Below, in pieces: positions 17,597-24,135 of a stretch of DNA of 38,117 bases. Origin of the DNA: a virus. Each line of letters begins with the position of its first letter. Position 1 is the first letter of the stretch. The notes below the pieces were generated by a model, which made no database searches, was not told the DNA's origin, and saw only the letters and a list, made by a program, of their open reading frames with translations. The stretch covers positions 1 to 38,117 of IMG/VR virus record IMGVR_UViG_3300048592_000880; one strand, 5' to 3'. The translations under genes and the position numbers were made by a program.

Positions 17597-18066
17597 CTCT
17601 TTTCCGCCTCTTTCTTATTCTTCCGCTTTTTGCGCTTGGGTGGCTCGGGAAGCGTCAGCTCATCATCTGACTCCTGATACTGGGCGGGCCCCTCTTCGCC
17701 GGCTTCCACCTGGGCCTCTTCAAGGCCGCCCTCTTCCGGGGATTCCTCAGCCTCCCTTAGCTCCTGCTCGGCTTCGGCCTCAAGCTCAAGGCCGAGGTTG
17801 GAAAGCGATTCAAAAATATTATTGATATCGCGCTCCACGATTTCGTAAATCTCGCCTGGATCACTGACGCCCGATAGCTCCCTTGCCATGCGGGAAGGCA
17901 TGGCTGAAAACCCATATTTAAGATGGGAGATGAGCCTTAGCCACTCGGCCTCGATTTCTTCGCGTGGTATCAGCTCGCGCCTGGTCTTTTTGTTTTCAAG
18001 CTCGAATTTTTCAGCCCTGGCGTTATTGAAGCGCTCGAAGGCTCCTGATTTTTTCCTTGCCATCAT
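17593..18066 (-). CDS. Small terminase subunit (Nu1-like)
   Basis: 157 residues. The stretch FNNARAEKFELENKKTRRELIPREEIEAEWLRLIS at about 12-47 follows the Nu1-type packaging protein pattern (dimerisation coiled coil after the DNA-binding domain), then LPSRMAREL-type helix. The usual N-terminal winged helix of lambda Nu1 is absent. The C-terminal 60 residues are a highly acidic, Glu/Pro-rich tail ending in a Lys/Arg-rich patch. Nu1 recognises the packaging site, so loss of the winged helix means another part or another protein must recognise DNA; the neighbouring coiled-coil protein is a candidate. Its TTGA junction couples it to the large subunit. Confidence 0.8.
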   Translation of the reverse strand: MMARKKSGAFERFNNARAEKFELENKKTRRELIPREEIEAEWLRLISHLKYGFSAMPSRMARELSGVSDPGEIYEIVERDINNIFESLSNLGLELEAEAEQELREAEESPEEGGLEEAQVEAGEEGPAQYQESDDELTLPEPPKRKKRKNKKEAEKS

Positions 18067-18458
18067 GCGCCTTTCAGGGCTTTCACCCGGTATCTCGCCG
18101 TCTCTGCAAGAGATTCGAGCAGTTCAATTCCTTTGTGAACCTTTTTAACTTCGGCTTCCTTCTCCCGAAGCGTATAGCGGGCCGCGCGAAAGCGCTCATC
18201 CTCAAAAGCCTTGGCCTCACGCTCCTTGCCGGTCCCGCCCATGAACTTTTCCGTGATCTCTGATAAAAGCATGCGCTCTGATATTTCAAGCTGTGCAATT
18301 TCTTTTTCAAGCTCACACTTTTTATGCGAAAGCTCAGAGGAAAGGGTTATAAGGTCAATCTGAGCCCTGTATGCCTTATCAGGCCTTGGGTCCAGCAGGG
18401 CCTCGGCTGCCTCCTTGATTCTATCGTGTAGCGGCTTGTCCGCTTCCCTTTCTTTCAT
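18063..18458 (-). CDS. Coiled-coil protein between recombinase and terminase, unknown function
   Basis: About 131 residues, nearly all helical, with long heptad-like stretches (IDLITLSSELSHKKCELEKEIAQLEISERMLLSEI and EKEAEVKKVHKGIELLESLAETARYRVKAL). No known motif was recognised. The start ATG at 18458 overlaps the recombinase stop (TGATG); a GTG one codon earlier is possible. It overlaps the small terminase gene by 4 bases. Its place directly before the Nu1-like protein, which lacks a DNA-binding domain, suggests a packaging accessory role, but this is inference only. Confidence 0.75.
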   Translation of the reverse strand: MKEREADKPLHDRIKEAAEALLDPRPDKAYRAQIDLITLSSELSHKKCELEKEIAQLEISERMLLSEITEKFMGGTGKEREAKAFEDERFRAARYTLREKEAEVKKVHKGIELLESLAETARYRVKALKGA

Positions 18459-20011
18459 CACGAAGCCCTTTCGCCGAGTTTTTCAAAGAATGTTTCAGGT
18501 GGAAGCTTTTGGCTAATGGCTATGTACTTCGCCGTCTGATTGATTGAGGCGTGATCGAGCCGCCGCTGAATCTCGCGCATGCTCATCCCCTCGTTATGCC
18601 ATTCGATGGCGGCAAAGACCCGAAAGCTATGGGCTGATATGTCGGTCGGAAGCTGAAGCTTTCGTGAAAGATACTTGATGAGCCGCGTTACGCTCCTTTG
18701 GGAAAGGCTTCTATGGGGCCGCGTGTAGCTTTCCGGCAGTAGATAGGAGCTTTCAGGGTTTCCCTTGTGGTACTCGGCTTCATACTTTTCAATGAGCCTG
18801 TGCGTTGATCCATCCAGCGGGATTTCGTAAGGCTCATCCTTGACCTTGCTCGTAAGCTTTATATGGTGGTAGTTTCCGCGCCGCTCGATATCTGAAAGCC
18901 TCACGTTAAGTATGGCTCCGATCCTTGCCCCGGTCGTGGCCAGAAGATGCAGAAGTAGATGCTCCTTGGCCCGCCGCGCTTTTTCATAAGTCGCTTCCTC
19001 GGCCTCGGCCCGCTCCCTGGCCTTGTCTATCATGGCTTTCACGGCCTCAAGGCTCACGGGTTTTGTCTTGAGCTTGTTTTGATCGAGCCGTAGGCGCGGC
19101 GTATCCTCAAAGGGGTTTTCATCAATCCCCTTTTTTCGCTGCATGGTCTTATAGAGCCCGCGCATGGTGGAGATTTTTCGCGCAATCGTTGAAGCTGAAA
19201 GCCCCCGCGCCTTAAGATCGTTAAAGTAGGCTATGGCCTCATCCTCGCTGACGGTGAAAAGCGAAGTGAAGGGCCCGCGCTGGCGCATATACTCGGTGAA
19301 GGTCTTGAGGTCTTTGAGATAGCTTTCTATCGTGCTTTTTCCGCTGTAGCGCTGAAGATAGACCTGAACGAACCTCGCCGAATCCTGCTCAAGATGAAGG
19401 CCCTTTGTCTTCTCTTCAAGCGTTAAAACAGCCTCTATCTCTTCCCCTGAGCGTGTCCTTCGCTCAAGACGGGGGAGGCCCTTTGTGATTTCATAGTAGC
19501 TCGCGCGGCTGATCTTAAAGCGGCCTATCGTGATATCGCGCGGCTCTCCCTGCTTTTTCGCCTGGCGGACTTCATCGCGCGTTTTAAGGGAGATTTTGGG
19601 ACCAAAATAGCCCTTCTCTTTTTCCTTCTCCCTTCCCATGGCCATGGCTTTGAGAATGAAAAGGCCTTCATCAGCTCTCGGGTCATGGATAAAAAAGGGA
19701 TCGAGCGTAAGGAGCGTCACGGCCTCGGCCTCGCGGTCCTTAAGGGCCCGCATGACAAGCTCGGGCTCCCGAATTTCCGCCGCCGACCAGACTATGATTT
19801 TCCCCTGGCGCTCGATGCGGAGAATAAGATGCGCAAGGTCTTTTTCCTGGTTTTCATAGTAGGGGGATAAGGAGAGGTTCGCGGGATCGAGGTTTTTGGG
19901 AATCCTGCCGCCATGCTTTTTGAGAAGTATCGCCGCATATTTCTCCCTGGCCGTTTCGATCGAAACGCCGGAAGGCAGGTAAAACCAAAGCTCCTGGGCT
20001 CTTGATGACAT
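18458..20011 (-). CDS. Tyrosine recombinase with an extra N-terminal domain
   Basis: 517 residues from the ATG at 20011 (GAGG seven bases upstream); a TTG at 20038 would add nine. The C-terminal half is a tyrosine recombinase with all catalytic residues: Arg in TTGARIGA (363), Lys in TSKVKDE (389 or 391), HSFR (461, 464), His in RLDHA (487) and the Tyr in TAKY (496). A SAM-like core-binding domain (YSGKSTIESYLKDLKTFTEYMRQRG) precedes it. Residues about 10-180 are unusual: they resemble the body of a serine resolvase followed by a small HTH (RFKISRASYYEITKGL) but lack the catalytic Ser/Arg signature. It could integrate the phage or resolve dimers. The stop overlaps the next gene (TGATG), so it heads the packaging operon. 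Confidence 0.88.
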   Translation of the reverse strand: MSSRAQELWFYLPSGVSIETAREKYAAILLKKHGGRIPKNLDPANLSLSPYYENQEKDLAHLILRIERQGKIIVWSAAEIREPELVMRALKDREAEAVTLLTLDPFFIHDPRADEGLFILKAMAMGREKEKEKGYFGPKISLKTRDEVRQAKKQGEPRDITIGRFKISRASYYEITKGLPRLERRTRSGEEIEAVLTLEEKTKGLHLEQDSARFVQVYLQRYSGKSTIESYLKDLKTFTEYMRQRGPFTSLFTVSEDEAIAYFNDLKARGLSASTIARKISTMRGLYKTMQRKKGIDENPFEDTPRLRLDQNKLKTKPVSLEAVKAMIDKARERAEAEEATYEKARRAKEHLLLHLLATTGARIGAILNVRLSDIERRGNYHHIKLTSKVKDEPYEIPLDGSTHRLIEKYEAEYHKGNPESSYLLPESYTRPHRSLSQRSVTRLIKYLSRKLQLPTDISAHSFRVFAAIEWHNEGMSMREIQRRLDHASINQTAKYIAISQKLPPETFFEKLGERAS

Positions 20012-20231
20012 GAAAGGGCCTCGGGGTTTTGTAGGCAATTTCTGCCTAGCTCTTATGCTGCAAGGGATTGGTGACAGTTAAATTATACCGCGTGGACGCT
20101 CTGCGGAGAAGAAGCCCGCCTTTTTCCTTTGGCTGCAAGGGTTTGCCGGCTTTCAGTTATCGGCTCTCACCCCTCTCCGTCGCCGGCAAAGCCCGGTTAT
20201 GGTGAGTTGCTTGACTCCCGGCACCGGGAAA

Positions 20232-20263
20232 CTTAGGTTAAATTCGTACACGCGAATTTAAAG
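20232..20263 (+). repeat. 11-6-11 recombination/operator-like site A
   Basis: Left arm GGTTAAATTCG (20236-20246), spacer TACACG (20247-20252), right arm CGAATTTAAAG (20253-20263). The inner nine bases of the arms form a perfect inverted repeat. The 17 bases CTTAGGTTAAATTCGTA (20232-20248) recur exactly, inverted, at 23805-23821. An 11-6-11 layout is that of dif/Xer core sites, but a repressor dimer operator would look similar. Confidence 0.75.
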
Positions 20264-20308
20264 AAAAATTTCCAAAATATATCCACCTGAAATAAAAGAT
20301 GCTTTCCA

Positions 20309-20336
20309 GGTTAAACTCGTACCTGCGATTTTAGAA
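20309..20336 (+). repeat. 11-6-11 recombination/operator-like site B
   Basis: Left arm GGTTAAACTCG (20309-20319), spacer TACCTG (20320-20325), right arm CGATTTTAGAA (20326-20336). It starts 73 bp after site A, close to seven helical turns, in the same orientation. The arms are less symmetric than in site A. The left arm differs from those of sites A and C by one base. Confidence 0.65.
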
Positions 20337-20339
20337 TCT

Positions 20340-20377
20340 CATTTCGGTACATTTGGACGCATTTTGGTACCAAAATG
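20340..20377. promoter_or_regulatory. 18-bp perfect palindrome with upstream half-site, likely operator
   Basis: CATTTTGGTACCAAAATG at 20360-20377 is a perfect palindrome. A half-site CATTTCGGTAC lies at 20340-20350, 20 bp upstream in the same orientation (two helical turns). The arrangement suggests cooperative binding of a dimeric repressor upstream of the recombinase-led operon. The cognate regulator is not known; the HTH proteins at 23285 and 25690 are candidates. Confidence 0.65.
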
Positions 20378-20407
20378 GGTCAAAAATGGCGTTTTTTGGC
20401 AGGTAAC

Positions 20408-20425
20408 TTTTCCATACGTGGAAAA
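20408..20425. promoter_or_regulatory. Inverted repeat TTTTCCA-4-TGGAAAA
   Basis: A perfect 7-bp inverted repeat with four bases (TACG) between the arms, 30 bp beyond the 18-bp palindrome. It could be a further operator in the same control region. No T-run follows, so it is not a terminator. Confidence 0.45.
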
Positions 20426-20821
20426 TGTTGTCGGCTCACTTCCCCGCACCTGTTGCGGTGCTGGACTTTACCCTGTCGGCTGACTGGCCAATGCGGTCTG
20501 GTCAGCGTTAATATTCGGCACCGTCCACGCCCCGGCTTGGAATCTGTCCGATAACTGCGGATTTTGCCATAAGCCATTGATATGAATAGGAAAGATTGAA
20601 TCCCAATGATATCAGGGTCTTCGACTCTGAGGGGTCTGAAAGCTCGTCCAGACGGGCCTTACAATTGACCTATAAACGCCTTTCCCGGCAGATCCTCCCC
20701 TAACCCCGCCTCACTCCACGCAGTCCCACAGACGCAGACCTAACCCACCAGAAACATTAGGCTTTCAAAGGGTAAACGCGCCGCACTTACCTTGCGCCAT
20801 TGGGTCCTAACGTCAGAAAGA

Positions 20822-20847
20822 CGGCGCGGGTCAGGAGACCCGCGCCG
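20822..20847. terminator. Strong 11-bp GC hairpin
   Basis: CGGCGCGGGTC (20822-20832), loop AGGA, GACCCGCGCCG (20837-20847): a perfect stem of very high GC. On the plus strand a T-containing stretch (GTTTCAGACATTTTT) follows; on the minus strand TCTTTCT follows. It could terminate an unrecognised RNA or antisense transcription from the 22-kb minus-strand genes. Direction is not certain. Confidence 0.5.
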
Positions 20848-20945
20848 GTTTCAGACATTTTTCCCAAGTTTTTCAATAGGATGCGCATTGATTTGGCGGG
20901 GTAGATAGGTCTAAAATGGCGGATTTTACCCTAAAAAAAGGTAAG

Positions 20946-20999
20946 GTGCTATTATAATTGGAAAAATTTGCCCAATTCGAGCCAAATAAGCACTTTTTT
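20946..20999 (+). terminator. Nested hairpin followed by six T
   Basis: GTGCT (20946-20950) pairs with AGCAC (20989-20993) and AATTGG (20956-20961) pairs with CCAATT (20972-20977), followed by TTTTTT (20994-20999). It looks like an intrinsic terminator for a plus-strand transcript, but no gene ends just upstream. A TATAAT at 20953-20958 inside it could instead be a -10 box. Confidence 0.4.
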
Positions 21000-21173
21000 C
21001 GTGACAAGATAGCCGACGGTCAAAAAGATGCCGTTAAAAGTCCACTTCAAGGCGTTTGAGATACTGAGCCAGGATAGATCAATTTGCATAAAGCCCTCCA
21101 GGTCGGGATGATCCCAGCCATAATGTTATGCAATCCCTGTTCCCGTGTAAAATGGACTTACCGGAGGACTCCT

Positions 21174-22001
21174 ATGAACAAGCTCTTGATTGCCGGCCTC
21201 TTCGCCTGGCCGGTTGCCGCCATTGTCGGCTACGATGCAATGAACCGTGGTCCCATTACGACCTTCGCCGCCGAGACGCTGCGCATCCTTCAATGCTCAG
21301 ATAAGCTTCCCAACGGTATGCCGTGCCCGAGCCCTAAAACCGCCCAATCAATCCCAGCGGTGAAGCCGCCAGCAGGAACTGAAAACCTTACCGTCTGGGC
21401 TGACACCGATTCAAATAAACCAGGCCTCATCCTTGAACGAGGCTCCGGGCTCGCAGCGGCTCCTGGTGGACTCTGGGCTGACCAGGTGTATTCGGGCCTT
21501 AAGGATGGGCAGAAGCGTCTTGTAATTGATAATGGACAATGGCTTGGCGATAACTCTGGCCTCAAGGGAGATAAAGGGGATAGCTGCGAGGTTATCCCAG
21601 GAGGCAATGACCCAAGAATTGTCTGCGGAACTACGTTCATCCCTCTTTCAGAACTCAAGGGAGGGAAGGGGGATAAAGGTGATCCAGGACCAGGCTGCAC
21701 TATATCTTCCACTGGTGATGTTAAATGCGGGACGGCTCCCGCCGTCAACGTCCGAGGTCCAAGGGGAACCTTCGCCGGTTGCCGCATAGAGACGCAGGAC
21801 ACGAATACGACCAGCGCAGTTCTTACTGTTACCGCCAGGTGTCAGGCAGGGGAAATTCTCACGGGCGGTGGCTGTTCCACGGGGTCTGACTCAACCACCG
21901 TTAACGCATCCGTGCCGTCTGATAATTCCTATACTTGCGCTTTCGTTGCAAGGCCTAACACATTGATACGCGCTGAAGCTATCTGCTGCCGCACAAACTA
22001 G
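21174..22001 (+). CDS. Exported collagen-like protein
   Basis: 275 residues from the ATG at 21174, which has GGAGGA six bases upstream; the open frame starts 90 bases earlier without a ribosome site. An N-terminal hydrophobic segment (LLIAGLFAWPVAAIVGY) acts as signal peptide or anchor. The middle holds interrupted collagen-like Gly-x-y runs (GLKGDKGDS, GGKGDKGDPGPG, VRGPRGTFAG), and the C-terminal domain is Cys- and Thr-rich with paired Cys near the end. It lies alone on the plus strand outside the structural operon. Collagen-like repeats occur in phage fibres, but the leading hydrophobic segment argues for a protein displayed by the host cell, for example lysogenic conversion or exclusion. 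Specific function is unknown. Confidence 0.8.
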   Translation: MNKLLIAGLFAWPVAAIVGYDAMNRGPITTFAAETLRILQCSDKLPNGMPCPSPKTAQSIPAVKPPAGTENLTVWADTDSNKPGLILERGSGLAAAPGGLWADQVYSGLKDGQKRLVIDNGQWLGDNSGLKGDKGDSCEVIPGGNDPRIVCGTTFIPLSELKGGKGDKGDPGPGCTISSTGDVKCGTAPAVNVRGPRGTFAGCRIETQDTNTTSAVLTVTARCQAGEILTGGGCSTGSDSTTVNASVPSDNSYTCAFVARPNTLIRAEAICCRTN

Positions 22002-22007
22002 CTTCCC

Positions 22008-22331
22008 TTATGCTGGTAACTGCTCAAAGCCTGAAGTTTGCTGACTAGCCAAGTTATTGTTTGACTTGGCTTTGGCAGCTCTTTTCTTCAACACCTCAGA
22101 CCTTATTTCCTCCAAAAGCTCTTCGAGGGTATTAAAGCCAGGGCTTTTGCTGGCGGCTCGGTTTGGCGAGAACTCCCAAAGGCCGTAGCCACCACCCCAG
22201 CTCGCGGCTGGGTCCAGTGTTAGAAAGCTCCCAGGCCAGCGATTGCCAGCATATTCGTCAACCATCGCTCTCATTTCAACGTCTGGAACCATATCTTCCA
22301 CGCTTCTGTATAAATCTTCAGGTCTTTTCAT
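22008..22331 (-). CDS. Unknown small protein, downstream of the 146-residue basic protein
   Basis: 107 residues. The N-terminus is acidic (PEDLYRSVEDMVPDVEMRAMVDEY), the middle has Trp/Gly (SWGGGYGLWEFSP), and the end is a short helix with a basic patch (EELLEEIRSEVLKKRAAKAKSNN). It overlaps the stop of the upstream gene by 4 bases (ATGA), so the two form a coupled pair. No family was recognised. It ends six bases from the convergent collagen-like gene, with no terminator visible between them. Confidence 0.65.
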   Translation of the reverse strand: MKRPEDLYRSVEDMVPDVEMRAMVDEYAGNRWPGSFLTLDPAASWGGGYGLWEFSPNRAASKSPGFNTLEELLEEIRSEVLKKRAAKAKSNNNLASQQTSGFEQLPA

Positions 22332-22768
22332 TTCCGCTTCCCTTTTACTTTCTTTGCCGCTGCTGCCGCTGTCTTCTTAGCTGTCTTGCCTTTGGCCTGG
22401 GCTGGTTTCACAAGGGCCTTCAATTTTGTTTTCAGTTCATCAAGAGCTGCGAGGATTGCTGGAATATCCTGCCCTTTGACTCTTTCGGGACTTTCATCAA
22501 TCAAGCTGCTGTATCTTGAAATCGTGGATTTAAACCCGTAGATTGCCCATTCTGCGCTTCGCTGCTCCTGCTTATCCTTTTTTTCCTTGATGAATGCCTC
22601 GATCTCGCTCATTTCCTCTTCGGTTGGCGGGCACTCCTCGTCAGGCTTGAACGTGTAGTCATAGTTATCAATCGTCCCAATCTTTTTGACTATGGCGTGT
22701 CGCTTTTCCTTATCATAGCCGCGATAGGACAGGACGCGAAAATTCCGCTTTCCCTCTAAAAACTGCAT
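22328..22768 (-). CDS. Basic DNA-binding-like protein transcribed away from the iteron array
   Basis: 146 residues. The N-terminus is a compact basic segment (LEGKRNFRVLSYRGYDKEKRHAIVKKIGTID), the middle is helical and acidic, and the last 30 residues are an Ala/Lys tail like that of histone H1 or other non-specific DNA binders. The repeat array at 22.8-23.09 kb begins 36 bases upstream of its start codon, so it may be regulated by that array or bind it. I do not recognise the family. It could take part in replication, partition or chromatin-like packaging. Confidence 0.7.
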   Translation of the reverse strand: MQFLEGKRNFRVLSYRGYDKEKRHAIVKKIGTIDNYDYTFKPDEECPPTEEEMSEIEAFIKEKKDKQEQRSAEWAIYGFKSTISRYSSLIDESPERVKGQDIPAILAALDELKTKLKALVKPAQAKGKTAKKTAAAAAKKVKGKRK

Positions 22769-22789
22769 GAACTTCCCTCAGCTCTTTGT

Positions 22790-22806
22790 CTGCAAAGGAT
22801 TTGCAG
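22790..22806. promoter_or_regulatory. Inverted repeat CTGCAAA-3-TTTGCAG
   Basis: A perfect 7-bp inverted repeat separated by GGA, 22 bases upstream of the start codon of the basic protein and touching the first iteron copy. It is a plausible operator for that gene. Confidence 0.5.
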
Positions 22807-23088
22807 ACTGTCTAAACTTTCTAAAATACTGTCTTCGGAATGTCAACTTATATCTTCATATTATCGAAGACAGTATTAATTATTTTAAAGACTGTCTTCA
22901 TAGTTATTGATGACTATATTCTGTATTTTGATGACTGTCTTCAAACTTTCTGGAGACAGTAGAATGACAGTCTCTTTAATTTTGACGACTGTCTTTATAT
23001 CTTCGATGATAATGATGACTGTCTTCAAATATAACTAATACTGTCTTCAATAAAATGATGACTGTCTTCGTAAATTGTGATGACTTTC
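22805..23088. repeat. Iteron-like array of GATGACTGTCTTC, candidate origin
   Basis: The 9-mer ACTGTCTTC occurs seven times exactly: 22828-22836, 22866-22874 (inverted), 22891-22899, 22934-22942, 23018-23026, 23040-23048 and 23061-23069. Degenerate copies are at 22806, 22911, 22953 (inverted), 22984 and 23079. The full 13-mer GATGACTGTCTTC appears at 22930, 23014 and 23057. One pair, AATACTGTCTTCG (22825-22837) and its inverse (22865-22877), forms a 13-bp inverted repeat. Spaces between copies are AT-rich. This looks like the iterons of a theta-replicating plasmid or the P4 origin. A repressor-binding array is the alternative. Confidence 0.75.
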
Positions 23089-23284
23089 GCTTCCTGCGCT
23101 ATGATGGCTTGAAAAGAAAGGGGGAAGTGATCTAAAAACCCCCTCCCGGTGTATGGTATTGAAGGCCTTGAGACTCAAGGAGCGTCATTATGATGAAAGG
23201 CGCATTCTAAAAAATCCAGCAAACTACCCATTTATGATCGCTCGGGCGGGGCTCTGCTGCGCCATGATTGGACGCTAGAGACTC
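23089..23284. other. Intergenic stretch with hairpin and 15-bp palindrome
   Basis: No supported gene. GGGGG and CCCCC flank an AT-rich loop around 23120-23148. CCTTGAG-A-CTCAAGG (23166-23180) is a 7-bp inverted repeat with one central base. AAGGAG at 23177 is followed by ATG at 23190, but that frame closes after six codons. The region separates the array from the 3' end of the HTH gene. Confidence 0.5.
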
Positions 23285-23767
23285 CTAGGCCCCGCCAGAA
23301 TCTGGGCCCGAAAGTCCTAGCCCCGCAAGAATACTATAACGATACCTGGCCACGTCCTGGGGATTCCGTTGCAGCCCCTGGCGCTCGAAGCCTTCGAGCC
23401 CGCGAAAGCCTGCAGAACGGCTGGCGCTTAGAAGTTTTGCGAATGCCGATGGCATGTGATGTTCTCGCCCATCCTCTGCGCGTCTTATCTGCATTTGTAG
23501 GTAGCGGTCCATTGTGAGAACGCGATGCAATAGCTTAAGCCTCTTCACGTTGACTCTGGCCGTACTCACCGCATTTATCAGCTCATGCCTCACGTATAGA
23601 AATCCCGCGTACTTCTCACAAAGACGCCTGACAGCCAGCACGCTCTTGTCAGTTCTTTGCGATATCTCCTGAAAGGTCAGCCGCTCAGCATCTTCGAGCT
23701 TTTCACTTATCAGCCATTTGGCAGGCGGGCGACCGTAGCCGCCCCGGTTGTGCTGTTCGTTCTCCAT
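23285..23767 (-). CDS. Putative HTH DNA-binding protein
   Basis: 160 residues, basic. After a Gly/Arg-rich start, LTFQEISQRTDKSVLAVRRLCEKYAGFLYVRHEL at about residues 30-65 has the spacing of a helix-turn-helix and winged helix. The rest is helical and Arg-rich (VKRLKLLHRVLTMDRYLQMQIRR) with a Gly-rich tail. Site C (11-6-11) lies 22 bp upstream of its start codon, so it may be controlled by the protein that binds sites A-C, possibly itself. It could be a phage repressor or an initiator acting on the adjacent array. No specific family was recognised. Confidence 0.65.
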   Translation of the reverse strand: MENEQHNRGGYGRPPAKWLISEKLEDAERLTFQEISQRTDKSVLAVRRLCEKYAGFLYVRHELINAVSTARVNVKRLKLLHRVLTMDRYLQMQIRRAEDGREHHMPSAFAKLLSASRSAGFRGLEGFERQGLQRNPQDVARYRYSILAGLGLSGPDSGGA

Positions 23768-23789
23768 GTCTGAAAAAGCCCCTCTTCTT

Positions 23790-23821
23790 AGATAACTTCG
23801 TATCTACGAATTTAACCTAAG
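23790..23821 (-). repeat. 11-6-11 recombination/operator-like site C
   Basis: On the plus strand: AGATAACTTCG (23790-23800), spacer TATCTA (23801-23806), CGAATTTAACC (23807-23817). The inverse of the right arm is GGTTAAATTCG, identical to the left arm of site A. With flanks, 17 bases (23805-23821) match site A exactly in inverted orientation. It lies between the divergent HTH gene and the 55-residue membrane protein gene, about 3.5 kb from site A. Confidence 0.75.
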
Positions 23822-23867
23822 CAGGCTTTGGAATGCTATCCTAAATCAGAATTTCAGGGGGAATTGC

Positions 23868-24035
23868 TTGAATAGACGTATGCAGGAAATAGACCCGCTA
23901 GCACTCATCCACGCGATGAAAAGTGGAGGACGCAATCAAACCAGAAGCCCAGCGAAGCGTATTTTTGCGGCTCTTGTCCTGATTGTGGCTCTCTTTGCAC
24001 TCGGATTTCTAGCCTGGAAAATTCAGCGAACATAG
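23868..24035 (+). CDS. 55-residue single-span membrane protein
   Basis: I place the start at TTG 23868, with AGGGGG six bases upstream; an ATG at 23880 is in frame but too far from that site. The product starts MNRRMQEIDPLALIH, has a basic segment (RSPAKR) and then one transmembrane helix (IFAALVLIVALFALGFLAW), ending KIQRT. Basic residues on both sides of the helix suggest N-in, C-out or a dual topology. It could be a small holin, an exclusion protein or an inner-membrane partner of the nearby exported proteins. No holin was otherwise found in the genome. Function is not established. Confidence 0.6.
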   Translation: MNRRMQEIDPLALIHAMKSGGRNQTRSPAKRIFAALVLIVALFALGFLAWKIQRT

Positions 24036-24111
24036 CGGCCGCGGATCCACATGCAAAAACCTTTACTGCCAATGGTTTGGAGATTGTTATTTTGGGCGAA
24101 CACTAGAAGAC

Positions 24112-24135
24112 TGTGGCCCCAAAAAAGGGGCCACA
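24112..24135. terminator. Perfect 9-bp hairpin with A6/T6 loop
   Basis: TGTGGCCCC (24112-24120), loop AAAAAA, GGGGCCACA (24127-24135). It lies between the convergent 55-residue gene and the lipoprotein gene. No T-run follows on either strand, so it may be a bidirectional Rho-independent-like stop or an RNA stabiliser. The rest of 24036-24189 shows no gene. Confidence 0.5.

Larger units (their letters stand above)
20012..21173. other. Non-coding control region between the late operon and the collagen-like gene
   Basis: About 1.1 kb with no convincing gene on either strand. It holds two copies of an 11-6-11 site, an 18-bp palindrome with a half-site, another inverted repeat and two strong hairpins, each listed separately. 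It lies directly upstream of the recombinase that starts the minus-strand operon, so the promoter and operators of the late operon are expected here. Stretches near 20480-20780 showed nothing I could interpret. Confidence 0.7.

Noticed and set aside
20039-21083. tRNA gene or attP core from a tRNA
   Set aside because: No cloverleaf or T-loop pattern was recognised in the stretch.
23190-23210. Six-codon frame after AAGGAG
   Set aside because: Good ribosome site but only MMKGAF before a stop; no downstream gene on that strand close enough for a leader peptide.
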